Origin: Thalassia testudinum
Taxonomy: Eukaryota > Streptophyta > Magnoliopsida > Alismatales > Hydrocharitaceae
Assembly: GCA_037157565.1 (NCBI GenBank)
Contig: JAZHRO010000013.1
Span: 35,964,501-36,028,500, forward strand
DNA: 64,000 nt
Reading direction: 5' to 3'
A program made the position numbers and the translations under genes. Every line of letters begins with the position of its first letter. The stretch's first letter is position 1. Under the pieces are notes generated by a model that made no database searches, was not told the DNA's origin, and was given only the letters and a program-made list of their open reading frames with translations. Below are positions 1-10,680 of the stretch, in pieces.

Positions 1-295
1 CTTAGGTGTGCCATAAACACAAAAAAGGTACCAGCTTTCATACCTGTCATTAACTTTTACTAGCAGACAGTGGTGTTCAGAATGAAGTAGAGTAACATCA
101 CAATCATTTCTGTACATGAGACATATACCACCTGATTTACCCTGGGCTTCAACACTGAACTTGGCAAAATTTTTTATTCTATTTACAACAGCCGCCATAC
201 TACCATCTTGCAGATGAGTTTCAGATATGAAAAATAGAGAGTCGAATTGCAGAGGGAGTCCCCAACCCTCTACAGTTCCATGATATAATATTCAT
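1..295 (-). pseudogene. LINE ORF2 fragment, apurinic endonuclease-like domain, broken and cut by the window edge
   Basis: On the minus strand an ATG at 295 opens MNIISWNCRGLGTPSAIR, the standard start of plant L1-type LINE ORF2 proteins, which begin with an apurinic/apyrimidinic-type endonuclease that nicks target DNA. The frame then hits a stop. A second frame resumes a few codons later with FFISETHLQDG and continues through SGGICLMYRND to the window edge. The usual residues between SAIR and the SET motif are missing, so this copy has a small deletion plus a frameshift. The reverse transcriptase would lie left of position 1 and cannot be seen. The ATG lies about 14 nt beyond the ORF1 stop, as expected of a bicistronic LINE. 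What is seen are the two endonuclease motifs; the family is known; inactivity is inferred from the break. Confidence 0.85.
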
Positions 296-309
296 TGCTT
301 TGTTTGCAG

Positions 310-1868
310 CTAATGAGGCTCAGCTGCAAGAAGCCCAGAATTTTGCTCTGATATTTGCTCCTCCGGGATGGGATTGCATTTCGACTTCTTAATTCTTTCA
401 TAATTTTCTTCTTCTGAATCACAACACATGTGACGCTTGGCTGATAGTAGAACTCTTTCATCTTCTGCCATTACATCAACACTGTTAAATTCCCTAACTG
501 CCCTTTTAAATTTCTTCTTTGCCTTTAATTCCTCCCTTCCTTTATGAGCCATGTCATGAGCATTATCTTTGGCTATTGTGCACTGCATGGGTTGCGGGAT
601 AGCAAGGAGTGCTGGATCCATCTTCTTTGTATCCAGCAGTGCAAAGTGTATGTTAGTATCTGTATCTTGTATGTTACTTGCAGGATGTGAAGTGGGCATT
701 GTGGAACTTTTAAGGTGGATATGTTCGGTAGAGGGTAAGTTTGTGTGTTGAATGATGTAATCTTGGTTGATTGAGGCAATTGGCTTAGACGTAGTGGTGA
801 TAGGAATCGAAGGAAATTGGGTAATTTCTGTAATAGGTCCAGAATTTTGATGATGTGGCATTGCTTGAATAAATTGGGGGGCTGAGATTTGAAGAGGGGT
901 TGTGAAAAGGGTATGGGATAAAGAAAGTTGTATTGAGGTTGAGTTGGCTATTAGGTCATCTGACGTAGGCAATATGGGCAAGTGTGGGTCTGGCACGGGA
1001 ACTTCCCACCGTCCTTTGTGTGGAAAAGTTGGTACCTGAGGTGATTGTTGAACAGGAGAAGGCATGGCTTGTATGGCTGGCATTGCACTCTGGGTAATTT
1101 CCCCATCTCCTTTCATTTCACCATTGGCGGTACACTCCGGTAGGTCCTCCAGCAAAGACCGGTGAGGATCAGCTTGTTCATCAGTTGTTCCTTTTCCCCT
1201 TCTAGCAGCACTCAGATCTTTATATTTAAAATCAACCCCATTCTCAATCATCTGTCACACTCTTTATATTTAAGAGTAATTGGTAACTCGACCCCAGTTG
1301 CGGTAGTAACTTGGACCTCCTTCAACCAGGGGTCCCTTGCCACAAATTCAAGCTTTGCTCTAACATACCTTCCTCCCTTTCTTTCATCAAGGTTGAAGTC
1401 TTTTATGTCACCCCACCCACCTGTTATTCGCAGCAAAACTGATCGGCACTTATATTCTAGAGGCAGGTCCCAGAACTGCACCCATAAACGAACCTTCTGA
1501 AAGGTGTAATCTGTTGGCTTCATCTCAGGATGACCGACCATAGTGAGTATTATATCTCCATTGAAGTGCCATGGGCTTCTATTAAGCACTGATCATAGAT
1601 CTGATTCTCTTTTGAAGGACGCCATCCAGATGCTTTCAGCTGCTTCAAACACCAACGGAGCTTCTGACACTGTCCAAGCCTTTCAAACAACCCTAATCAC
1701 AGCAACAGGTCGTGGTTTCTTCATTGATAGTATGGTGAAATAGAGACAATTGGACCAACTTTTTGGATCCTTTATATCACGAGTATTCATTTTGACTGCA
1801 ACTTTCCGTTCCTCTTCTGTCAGCAGAGCTTGAATGCCTTTGATGACTTCCATTTCTTCCCTCTCCAT
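310..1868 (-). pseudogene. LINE ORF1 (DUF4283-like RNA-binding protein), broken into three open segments
   Basis: Three minus-strand open segments read in order: 1868-1683, 1589-1248 and 1251-310. The first (EVIKGIQALLTEEERKVAVK) matches the N-terminal strand of the DUF4283 domain typical of plant LINE ORF1. The second carries its C-terminal half (SPWHFNGDIILT, then LWVQFWDLPLEYKCRSVLL, then GRYVRAKLEF). In the family ORF1 binds LINE RNA in the retrotransposition particle. The usual CCHC zinc knuckle after this domain is absent: the frame runs from LKYKECDR straight into MIENGVDFKYKDLSAARRGK in another frame. The rest (to 310) is Ser/Pro/Thr/Gln-rich with a Lys/Arg-rich patch near the end. 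The 1590-1682 gap holds stops. An old, inactive copy. Confidence 0.8.
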
Positions 1869-1949
1869 CTCAAAATGAAGACAGACGGAACATAGAGACA
1901 GCTATTAAGATGCAAAACTTAAGATAATTAGTAATAATAGTTTGGTAGG

Positions 1950-4594
1950 TGTTCACAAGGTGATATCATTGTTTTAAAATAAAATATTATAATATAGTTA
2001 AAATCACTTTGAAAACAAATAGATTTTTATTATTTAAAAAGATTCCAAGGTCGAACATAGAGAGTAATATGGAATTCAGAAATCAATATCACAATTTAAA
2101 TTAAAAGAATTTGCAATAATATCAGGTATCAATGTGTAAAAAAATCGGAGTAAAATGGTGATTTAAATCACCATATACTCATACAATATTAACTAAGGAA
2201 CTCAATGTATATGTATGAAATGAAAGCTCAAATCTTTTTTTCTTCTTCTTGTTGTTTTTTCTCCTTCCTTCTCTGGTTTTGTCTTTCTCTTCAACTTCTT
2301 CTCTTTCTCAGATGCAGCTTCTTCTTCTTCTTCTCCAAGCCTTCACCTCTTATTCTTTGAGCCTTGCTTTGTAACTCCTCTTCTTCTGCCCTTCTTCTTT
2401 TCTTCTTCAGAATTTGGCTAAGTGTTAGGGCCAAGCTTCTCACAGCAAAACCCTCCCTCTACCCACGCTGCCCTCCTCTCTTCTCTTCTTTAGGTTTCGC
2501 CCTCCCAGGGCTGCTCAGGGTATAGTCGGGTAATCGGGTAGGCGTGTACCCGGGTCCAGGGCTGCGGGCGTGATCGCAGCCGAGGAGTGAAGGCTTAGGC
2601 GGGTCGGGTGCACCAGGTCCCCGGGCGATAGGTAGCGGATGAGACATGTGAGCAGGTGAGAGGGACCTCACCCCATGAACTGAGGCGAATAGCTTCTAAC
2701 ACTTTTCAATTTATTCGCCTCAGTGCACTTTTCAGTCGACGATGTGGGACTATCTGCGTCCCTCTCCTTCGCGTGTCTGCAGCAGCATGTCTCCCTTCAA
2801 TTGCCTCAGCTGGTGAGGTTAATCTGTCCAATTGGCTTCCTAGGCATGTGCACGAAAGGCTTCCGCACAACCTGGAGCTTTGACCTGGGTGTAGCAGGAC
2901 CTGGAGCGAACTTCAAGTAAGCTTGCTCGTCAATGGCAGACAAGGTGAGTTCCTGAAATCAACAAAACGGCCTTTTGGCCACATCAGAATGCTCAGGGAG
3001 GGTCACCGGACAACGACGAGTGAGATGAGGGTGTTTGTGTGGCGTCTCGTGGTCCGTGAGTGTGTGGTGAGGTCGGACTGTGTGCGTGAGAGTGGGTATG
3101 TTCGGTAGAGTGCGTGAGTGGAGTGGTGAATAAAGAGAGGGGAAATGAGAGAAGAGGTGAGACGAAGGTTTTGAGGTAGTCAGCGAGGGATTTGGTGGTC
3201 TGTGGAGGTGAGATGATCTCGCCAGAGGGGATGGCTGGAGATGGAAGGGATGAAGTCGCGGAGGGTCGTCGATGGTTGATTTGAAGTGGGGTGAGTGCAA
3301 AAATAAAGTAAATGGTATATGGAACTTAGCTAGGAGGTAGGTGACGAAGTGAGGCAGAGATGGCGTCGGATGTGGTGTTGCCAATGCTGGAGACGAAGGT
3401 GGCTCCGATGAGATAGAAACGGCGAGGACGAAGGGAATCAGGGCGTCAGCTGCTATGGCTCGACGCGGAAAGAAGCAAGGAAGAGGAATCCACCGCTGGT
3501 ATGGCGAACAGACGACAAGGAGAAGTAGAAGGGGTCGCCAGACGTCGAGGAACCTTCGGCCGAGTGAGAGAGAGAGAGGAATTGAGTGGGAATTCGGCCG
3601 ATTTCAAGCGTGAGAAGTTCGGGAGGATCTGGGCTCTCTTATATAAGGATCTAGAGGCGGTTTGAGCTTGGGAAACAAGCCTTCCAAGCTTGAAAAGCCT
3701 TGTCGAATTTGGGAGTTCCTTGATACCCAAATCTCTCATGTGTTCGCATGGGAGATTGGGTAAGTTCTAGGGCTTAGAATTGGGTCCAATAGGAAGGGAA
3801 TTTCTTGATGAACTTCCCTTCCAATTTTGAAAGGGGTTCGTCAAAAAATCAGGATGTTATTTCCATTTGAACGTCGCCGGAGCAAGTACGAATAGGATTA
3901 ATGGTGGCAGGGACCTTTTTGTGAGAACAATGATAAAGTTAGGGGCCTGTTTGAAAGGATTTTGAAAGTTAAGGGCAGAAATAAAATTAGACAAAATCAA
4001 TTTGCAAACTAGGTCAAGACAAACTCATCTTGGGTCTAAATTTTTGATACAAACCTAATTTGGACCTAAGTAATCCAATGGTGAAGTTGGATTTTGGTTT
4101 TGACCATGTTTAACTTAGTAATTTATGTAAAAACTCTAATTAGGGCAAATGTCTGTTTATGGTTCTGTTTTTGGTCAAAATGGGTTCTGATGGTCAAATT
4201 AAAAGTTCTAAACCTTAGAGAATATTTTTCTATGAATTTTAAAGGATTTAAGTGAATTTTATCTTGATCAGAACCTCAGTTAATTAAGCGGGTTTGTTTT
4301 TAGGATTTCAAAAGTCATTTAATTCTCAGAACACGTGAAAATCATTTTCTGTCTGTCTTATCACACTTGTTATCTTTTTAAGACCAATTGACCTTCATTC
4401 AACCCCTTAGAAAACCCTTGGTTGTACTGCATTCAAGATGAGCTAGTAAAATTACAGTTTTAGCCCTAGTTCCTTATTTTTCTTTCATAATGAATATGCA
4501 ATGATTTGTGACTCTCTAGCGGTTATGTAGGAGAATTTATTAACTTAATTGGATCAAAATGAGCTAGTTATGGCTCATGATAGTGTTCCCATCA
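1950..4594 (-). mobile_element. Solo LTR A (same family as B, C, D)
   Basis: Read on the minus strand it starts TGATGGGAACA at 4594 and shares long similarity with C at 33950-35892 and looser similarity with B and D: the segment 3600-4594 is nearly the reverse complement of 33950-34950. It has a Pol II TATA (TATATAAG, near 3640), a GC-rich leader, the USE/TATA module near 2740, a pyrimidine-rich tract at 2220-2420 (purine-rich on its own strand) and a tail near 2040-2100 that matches the B tail. The flanks GTAGG (1945-1949) and GTAGA (4595-4599) resemble a 5-bp target duplication with one change. No PBS or gag-pol adjoins it, hence solo LTR. The left boundary is the less certain one. The 141-codon Pro/His/Thr-rich frame at 2959-3384 is not treated as a gene. 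Confidence 0.7.
2708..2750 (-). promoter_or_regulatory. USE + TATA module in LTR A
   Basis: The minus strand carries a perfect plant upstream sequence element GTCCCACATCG (2750 to 2740), 25 nt of spacer, then ATAAATT (2714 to 2708). This is the layout of plant Pol III snRNA promoters (U6, 7SL, MRP); Pol II snRNA genes use about 10 nt more. Transcription would run leftward into a conserved CGCCTC...GGGGTGAGGTCCC block. Confidence 0.7.
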
Positions 4595-4922
4595 GTAGAA
4601 AACATTAACAAACAAAGAGTATTGTGACAAAAAACGAAGCAGAATGAAGAGGATGCAATGAGGGATGTCTCATGTAACAGAAATAACACCACCACCAGTT
4701 GTGGGAAGGGGGCTCCCTCTCAGGGGGAGGGGGACCATTCTTTCAATCCCCCTCGAGCGAGTTGGGTGGAGAAAAGCGAGGTGGTTGACAACGGTTCTTT
4801 CGACACACGGAGTGGCGTGTGTGTGAACGAACCAGCACACGGAGTGGCGTACGCGTGCGGAGTGGCGTACACGTGCGATTATGTGTGGTCGGTGGCAATG
4901 GAGAGAGAGAGAGATGGAGAGG
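4595..4922. other. Short intergenic stretch between solo LTR A and the hAT-like element
   Basis: Simple-sequence-like DNA with three copies of a GGAGTGGCGT motif (near 4809, 4839, 4859) and a GAGA run at 4901-4915. Small open frames on both strands are composed of these repeats and are not supported as genes. Positions 4915-4922 (TGGAGAGG) form the left target duplication of the next element. Confidence 0.5.
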
Positions 4923-5688
4923 TAGGGATGTAAATGGGTCGATTTCGAATTGGATTTGGCTAAATTCATATCCATATCCATTTACAAAATTTATATACAT
5001 ATCTTATCAATTTACCCATCGGGTACAAAAATCTAAGCTTACATTCATATCCATCTACTCATCAAGTATCCATTTATAAATTAATCTTATAATAAAATCG
5101 TACCAAATTAGAGCCAAAAAGGAAGAAAAATTTATAATACAATTCATTAATTATTTATTTATAACGTAATTCATTAATTATTTATTTTTAACTAGCTCCA
5201 TACATAAGAGCCCAAGTTACTATAATTTTATTCACTTAAATTATTGCAAAAAGAACCCCTCAAGGGAAATACATCAAAAATAAAAATATAAAAAATACAA
5301 AAAAAGACTAAATACAAGTACCTTTCAAATAGAAAATCCCCAACTCCAAAATAAATATTCGATAAAAACTTTAAAAGCATTTCCAATCTTCAAAATCATA
5401 GAGGGAATCATGAGGAAGAGGAGGGTTGGAGGGATAAGGGACTTAGGGTGAGACTTATACATCTCGGGTAAATGAGGCTTTTATTCGGGTATTTGGGTAG
5501 GGTAATCGGGTATAGATTCATACCCATATCCCCACCTAAACACATCGGATTTTTTAGATAAGACTCAGGTTAGGAAATGCAAATAGTGACGCAAAAGTTG
5601 ACGCACAGCATTATGAACGTGGTCCCCACTTGATATATCTCCTTTTTATGCAAAAAATATGCTCACACGTGGTAGGCAATGATTTAAA

Positions 5689-5710
5689 TGCCGACGGCAT
5701 GCCGTCGGCA
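5689..5710. repeat. 22-bp perfect palindrome
   Basis: The core GCCGACGGCATGCCGTCGGC (5690-5709) equals its own reverse complement and extends by one T/A pair on each side. Partial copies with a TCGGCATGC core follow at about 5772-5820 and weaker ones near 6045-6140, so it seeds a small cluster. Confidence 0.85.
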
Positions 5711-6169
5711 ATGCACTTTTAATAAAAGCTCAATGCCGATATGCATCTGATATCGAAATGCTGGGATTTCGTCGGCATGCTGACCATTTCGTCGGCATGC
5801 CGATGGTATGGTCGGCGTGCTGGCAGATGCCGACCAGTCTGGTGAGGTTTGTATTGGCTGAGCACAATCTGAGGTGTCTGCTGATGGGTAAGGTCCAGGT
5901 CAAGGTCTATTGGTCCAGATGGGCAAGGTTTGGGTAAGGGTTCGTACCCACGCATGCAGGGAAACATCACACACACACGCACACACGCACACACATAGAA
6001 AATTTGAGTATTTTAACATCATTTTGAGAATTTATGGGATTTTTTGTAGGCATGCCCTCGGCATGGCCATCAAAAAATAGGCATTTCCGCAGCTTGCCTC
6101 TGCATGCCCACGAAATGCACACTTAGAATTTTATCGGCACGACGTCAAAATTGACATTTCGAACCTTGG

Positions 6170-6592
6170 TGGTAGGGTCTACCACTATTAAAACCAATAA
6201 CAAACCACTTTTGTACAGGTGCAAACCACTTAAATTACCTATGACAAGTGATTTTTCACTTAAAAGGTGATTTTTCACCTTAGGGTTTAGGGTTTAGTCT
6301 TTAGTGTTTAGCTAAATCCTAAATCCTAAATCTTAAACCCATAAGTCAAAATCACTTTGCATGAGTGAAACCACCATTGGAATAATTTTACAACGATGTA
6401 AAATGATATTACACCAGTACAAAAACACTTTAGAATAATTTATTACCAGTGCAAGGTCGTTTTGCACCAGTGCAAAATCACTAAGAATAATTTATCACAG
6501 GTGGAAAGTAATTTATTACCGATGTAAAGTTATTTATCACCTGTGCGTTTTAGTTCAAAATGGTGTGTAGGTTTTTTGAATATGGTGGGACC
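6170..6592. mobile_element. MITE-like repeat, copy 1, with telomere-like motif
   Basis: Starts with GGTAGGGTCTACCACTATT and ends near GGTGGGACCAACC. Its interior is a chain of degenerate units of the type CACCRGTGCAAAGTRATTTT. At 6282-6300 it has TTAGGGTTTAGGGTTTAG, like the plant telomere repeat. A second copy in the opposite orientation lies at 13866-14195. Boundaries are approximate. Confidence 0.5.
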
Positions 6593-6857
6593 AACCACGT
6601 AACAAACTTTATATTCTTTTGATTCTTTACATTAAATATCAATTATCAAGTGAACCCACCTTTATAACGATGTGTGAACCATGAGAATAGGACCTACAAA
6701 GTCCCTATGTCATTTTTTGTGTTCCCTACTTTTTGGTTTTTGGATAAACCCATATCCAAACCCAATCAAGTTCAAGTCAGGTTTTACCCATTCTTTTCAA
6801 GTTGGGTTGAGTTGAGTTCGGATTAGATTTATCGAAACTTACATCCCCATGGGGAGG

Positions 6858-9800
6858 GGACATGTGGCATGCGAGGGAGGGCCCATGTGTTGACGTGTGG
6901 GTCCCATGTGAGTTGATGCTAACAAAAAGACCTGAGTCAAGGCTAGGTGTTGGGGTTCAATTAGTTTAGGTAGGTTTAGATTATCCAATTTAGGTCGTAG
7001 CTGATTTGGGTTGGTAAAATGATAACCTATGATCCAACCAAATTAAATTAAATTTAGGTTGATTTGAGTAAGGGGAACCTAAATTTTGGAAATGTATGTT
7101 AACAAATAAGTGCATTGTTTTTATAAAATAATTTATAACGTAACAGCAAATAGATGTTTTATCCATCTTATAAAAGGTTACGTACCATCTATAATTATAA
7201 AAAGATAATTTCTGAAAAATATTAATATCATTTACAAATTAAGTTACCCATGAATCAACGGATTCAATAAATTTAGGTTGCTTGGATAGTTTAGATTATA
7301 TATGCTAAATTCATCAATCAACCTAAATTCATACAAATTTTACGATTTGATCTTGCCCCGTCCCACAACGGTCCATTTCTAAGGAGTTGGATTGATTATT
7401 TAGATTGACCTGTACGTCAGCCATCCCCAGGGAAGGCTGGATAACAATGAGGGAGCCTTGCGGATCTCCTGCTAATGTGGTACCAATCTTTGGCAATTGG
7501 GCCAACTAGTCACTGGGCTTTGAACACCCAACCTGGATTGGGACTTTGAGCTCGTCGATGCCTGACTGATATTGGATTGGGTTGCAATTAGGTTAGAAAT
7601 TAAGGGTGTTTTTTTTTTTTTGAAAAAATTTGTAAATTAAGGTTATATTTGATAGGAGGATAATATTATATTGAGATAAAATAAGAATGAAATAAGCGTA
7701 AAAAGCACTTCATTAGTGGAATTACGATGATCGGTGGGATTGTAATAATTGATAATCTTGTTAACGATTGGAACGTTAATTTTGTGAGAAATGAAAGAAA
7801 ATTAATAGATTTTTAGGGAATAATAATTATTATTTTTTTAATTCAAAAAATCAAAAAACTTTTTTTTACGTATCTCTCTCTCATGTCAACTCGATTTCCC
7901 CCGTCACACCACCCACTCGGAACCCACCACACTCCTTCCGAATTTCCTGCCAAACCTTTACGTTAACCCCAATCTCACTCCTAACCCACAACCAAACGCT
8001 ACCTTGAGGCTTGACTCGTTAGCGAGTGGGTTACGTTCGACCTACCAACAAACGGACTTGGGCTTAAATTAGGAAAGTCCCAAATCAAAGAAATGATGTT
8101 GTGATAAATGTAATGACCTTAGCCGACTTGTTTTGATCATAAATGTATTTTATTTCATCTGTACATATATTTTCCGTTTGTGGGGGATCATCTTAAGGCA
8201 AGGGATAATAGCCAACTAAACCTATGAACTCAACTAAGAGCAGAGGGTTGATGGTTTGATTTGCAGCTCATTTGATTAATGAGTTGGTTGGATTTTACAA
8301 GTATACAGACAAGGAGCCTATGGGTTAAACGGGTAGGTTTGGGCATTTGATTTGTTGTCCAGCACGATAGCAAGTGGGTCAAGCCCGAACCTGTTATAAT
8401 GGGCTTCGACTTTAAAGTTGATGGGTTAGGTAGGTCTTGATAGGAGGCTAAATAGGACAGACCGACTCGAGTTAACTAAAGCATATACACAATTATTTAA
8501 GTTGGAGCGCTTACAACAAATAAAGGAACTAACCGAGAGAGGAACAAGTGGAAATGTGGAAATTATTTTCGAACTTTTATTCTGCATATTCTAAGCATTG
8601 AGATTTATCTCTTATCAAATATATCATATACATGTATCTGTGTATATATATGTTTGTGCGTACAAATATTAATTTTTTGCAAATTATTGATTCTATCGAT
8701 TAGTTAAGGTCTTAGCCTCAATCCAATATAATTAGAACAAATTCAAATTTTCCTAATCTAATCTAATCCATAATGGTAAAAAATATAACCCAATCTAATC
8801 CAATTGAATTGGAACGGATCAAATTGTAAATTATCCAACCTGCCTGCACATGCAGCTTTAATAAAAAATATCAATTAATTTAATAGATAAATGCAAAATA
8901 AACATCCGCTTGTGGTCCAAGCTGGCCTGGCCCAATCAACCTTAGCTTGGGTTGAGCATTGCAGCCCATAGACCAGGCTGGGCTCCGTTTTATCTTTTTT
9001 ACTCCGGCCTTGTTTCTTGGACCGATTTGGCCTTGTTTCGGATTTCCCACTAATTTTATATAATCTAAATACGCATAATTATATATGGTCCTATAGAGTT
9101 TTTTCTACCTGGATATATGGTCGTACAACGTTTACACTCTATAGATAAATGTCGTAGCAATTAACTCCAATGAGAAATATGCTATTTCTATTTATGAAAG
9201 CAAGCTGAAAAATAAGCGTTTTATGTTAATGCCATCCAAGCTTATAAAATTATACAACTAACATTACAATTTTCTTATTTGCGAAAATGTACCCATAAAG
9301 TTAATTACCTTAATAAAAATATCATCTAATTAAATTCCATCAAAATGGTGTATTTCAACTAAAAACGTTAAGCTAAAAAGTAGGAAAATGCAGATACTAA
9401 CACGAAAAGTGATGTTGCAGAATTTGTTGGTGTTGTTCTTGTGCTTCACATAGCGTTGTGAACATGGGTGATCGCGATCAACAACGATTCGTATAAAAAA
9501 ACATCGTTGTTGTAGTATATGTTATAAAAACAAACCGTTGTCACGTTAATTTATTTATTTAATTAATTTTTATTGGTTTATTCCATGTCGTTTACTGAGA
9601 GGTAGTTATTGATATGTATCACTTTCTAAGTCCAATGTTATTCTTTAATCCTAAAAAGATTAATTTTATGTACAAATATGAATGAATTAATGAAAGAATG
9701 AATGAAATAATTATGTACAAAAGAATGAATTAAAATGCTTGCAAATATCTATTTACAAACAAGGATTAAACACTATAATTGAATACTATATTCTATCTAT

Positions 9801-10089
9801 TAATAACTTATAATGACAATACTTACATATCTATATAATAATATGGTATAGTATAGACTATACTAACTTAATCTATTAATACCTATACTGACATATATGG
9901 TATGTACAGCAACTTCTATAAACGTTGCTAAATCTTAGGAAAAAGTATATACAAAGACTAAGGTAAAAAAGAGGGTCTACGGTGACACTTATTTTATCTA
10001 CATTGACACACTTATCTATCACTAAAACTAACAAGTTATTTATGTATATATATGAACTCAAACACTCTATATACTAATGTATACTTATT

Positions 10090-10092
<3 letters not shown>
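6858..10092. other. Gene-free AT-rich intergenic DNA
   Basis: No open frame with recognisable similarity on either strand. Segments at 6950-7400 and 8310-8470 have GGGTT/AACCC-rich phrases (GGTAGGTTTAG, GGGTTAGGTAGG) of the sort seen in decayed hAT-type repeats, but I cannot define ends. The remainder is A/T-rich without clear structure. Confidence 0.4.

Positions 10093-10154
<62 letters not shown>
10093..10154. repeat. (TA)n microsatellite followed by a short (CA)n
   Basis: About 60 nt of alternating A and T, then ACACACACGC. The Ile/Tyr open frames here come from the repeat. Confidence 0.95.
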
Positions 10155-10161
<7 letters not shown>

Positions 10162-10309
10162 CACAAGCATATACATCTAACTCTTTCTTCTTCTTCTTCT
10201 TCTTCTGTGTTATTTCAATTCTCAAACGTAGTTGCTCTTCTCCCCTTCTTTTCTTGTTAATTAGGCACTTATTACGGTTCACTAATAAAAAGATATGGTT
10301 TCTAATTGG

Positions 10310-10680
10310 CAGGTAACATTTTCGAGGGATACACAACACCCTCTCAGGTGGGACCAAACCTCAACTTAGGTCACCCTAATTCGTTAATTAGCCCATTTAA
10401 TATCCAATTAATACTTAATATTGGACCCACACAGGCTCATGCACAGTACACGGCTCCTAGCCCATGCCGCACACAAATCTTATTAATGCAAATCATGGTC
10501 AATGCTCATAAGGGATAAGAGGGGTGGTTGTTTCGGGTGCTCGGCGCCCATGACGACTAGGCATTCCAAAGAAGGAAAACAATTTATGCACGTGCAGGTG
10601 CTTTACTTCCCATGATGTGGGACTAATTGGGTGCCACTCCAGGTGCTGCAGCTAGCGCTGTTGCGTTTGAATTGCTTGAT
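10310..10680 (-). mobile_element. LTR fragment G (F subfamily)
   Basis: On the minus strand it shares with LTR F, in the same order and similar spacing, the USE/TATA module (10623 to 10581 here; 32820 in F) and a block reading TTTGGTCCCACCTGAGAGG then GTGTATCCC (10365 to 10325 here; near 33108-33150 in F). Upstream of the module the sequence becomes AT-rich and the similarity is lost, so this is taken as a fragment. A CTT-repeat at 10185-10205 may be its pyrimidine tract. Confidence 0.55.
10581..10623 (-). promoter_or_regulatory. USE + TATA module in LTR fragment G
   Basis: Minus strand: GTCCCACATCA (10623 to 10613, one base off the USE consensus), 25 nt, ATAAATT (10587 to 10581). Same spacing as in the other copies. 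Confidence 0.65.

Larger units (their letters stand above)
4923..6849. mobile_element. hAT-like non-autonomous DNA transposon
   Basis: The left end TAGGGATGTAA and the right end TTACATCCCCA are inverted repeats of each other with one mismatch, the YAGGGATGNAA type common for plant hAT elements. They are flanked by an 8-bp near-duplication, TGGAGAGG (4915-4922) and TGGGGAGG (6850-6857), the length hAT transposases create. Just inside both ends is a GGGTCGATTTCG / CGAAACT-like subterminal match. No transposase frame is present, so movement would depend on an enzyme from elsewhere. The interior contains the palindrome at 5689-5710 and a MITE-like repeat at 6170-6592, probably a later insertion. 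Confidence 0.6.

Noticed and set aside
2959..3384. 141-codon Pro/His/Thr-rich minus-strand frame
   Set aside because: Lies inside solo LTR A in a low-complexity leader; the equivalent region of C, B and D does not keep the frame.
10077..10357. Frames with long Ile-Tyr runs
   Set aside because: Products of the (TA)n microsatellite.
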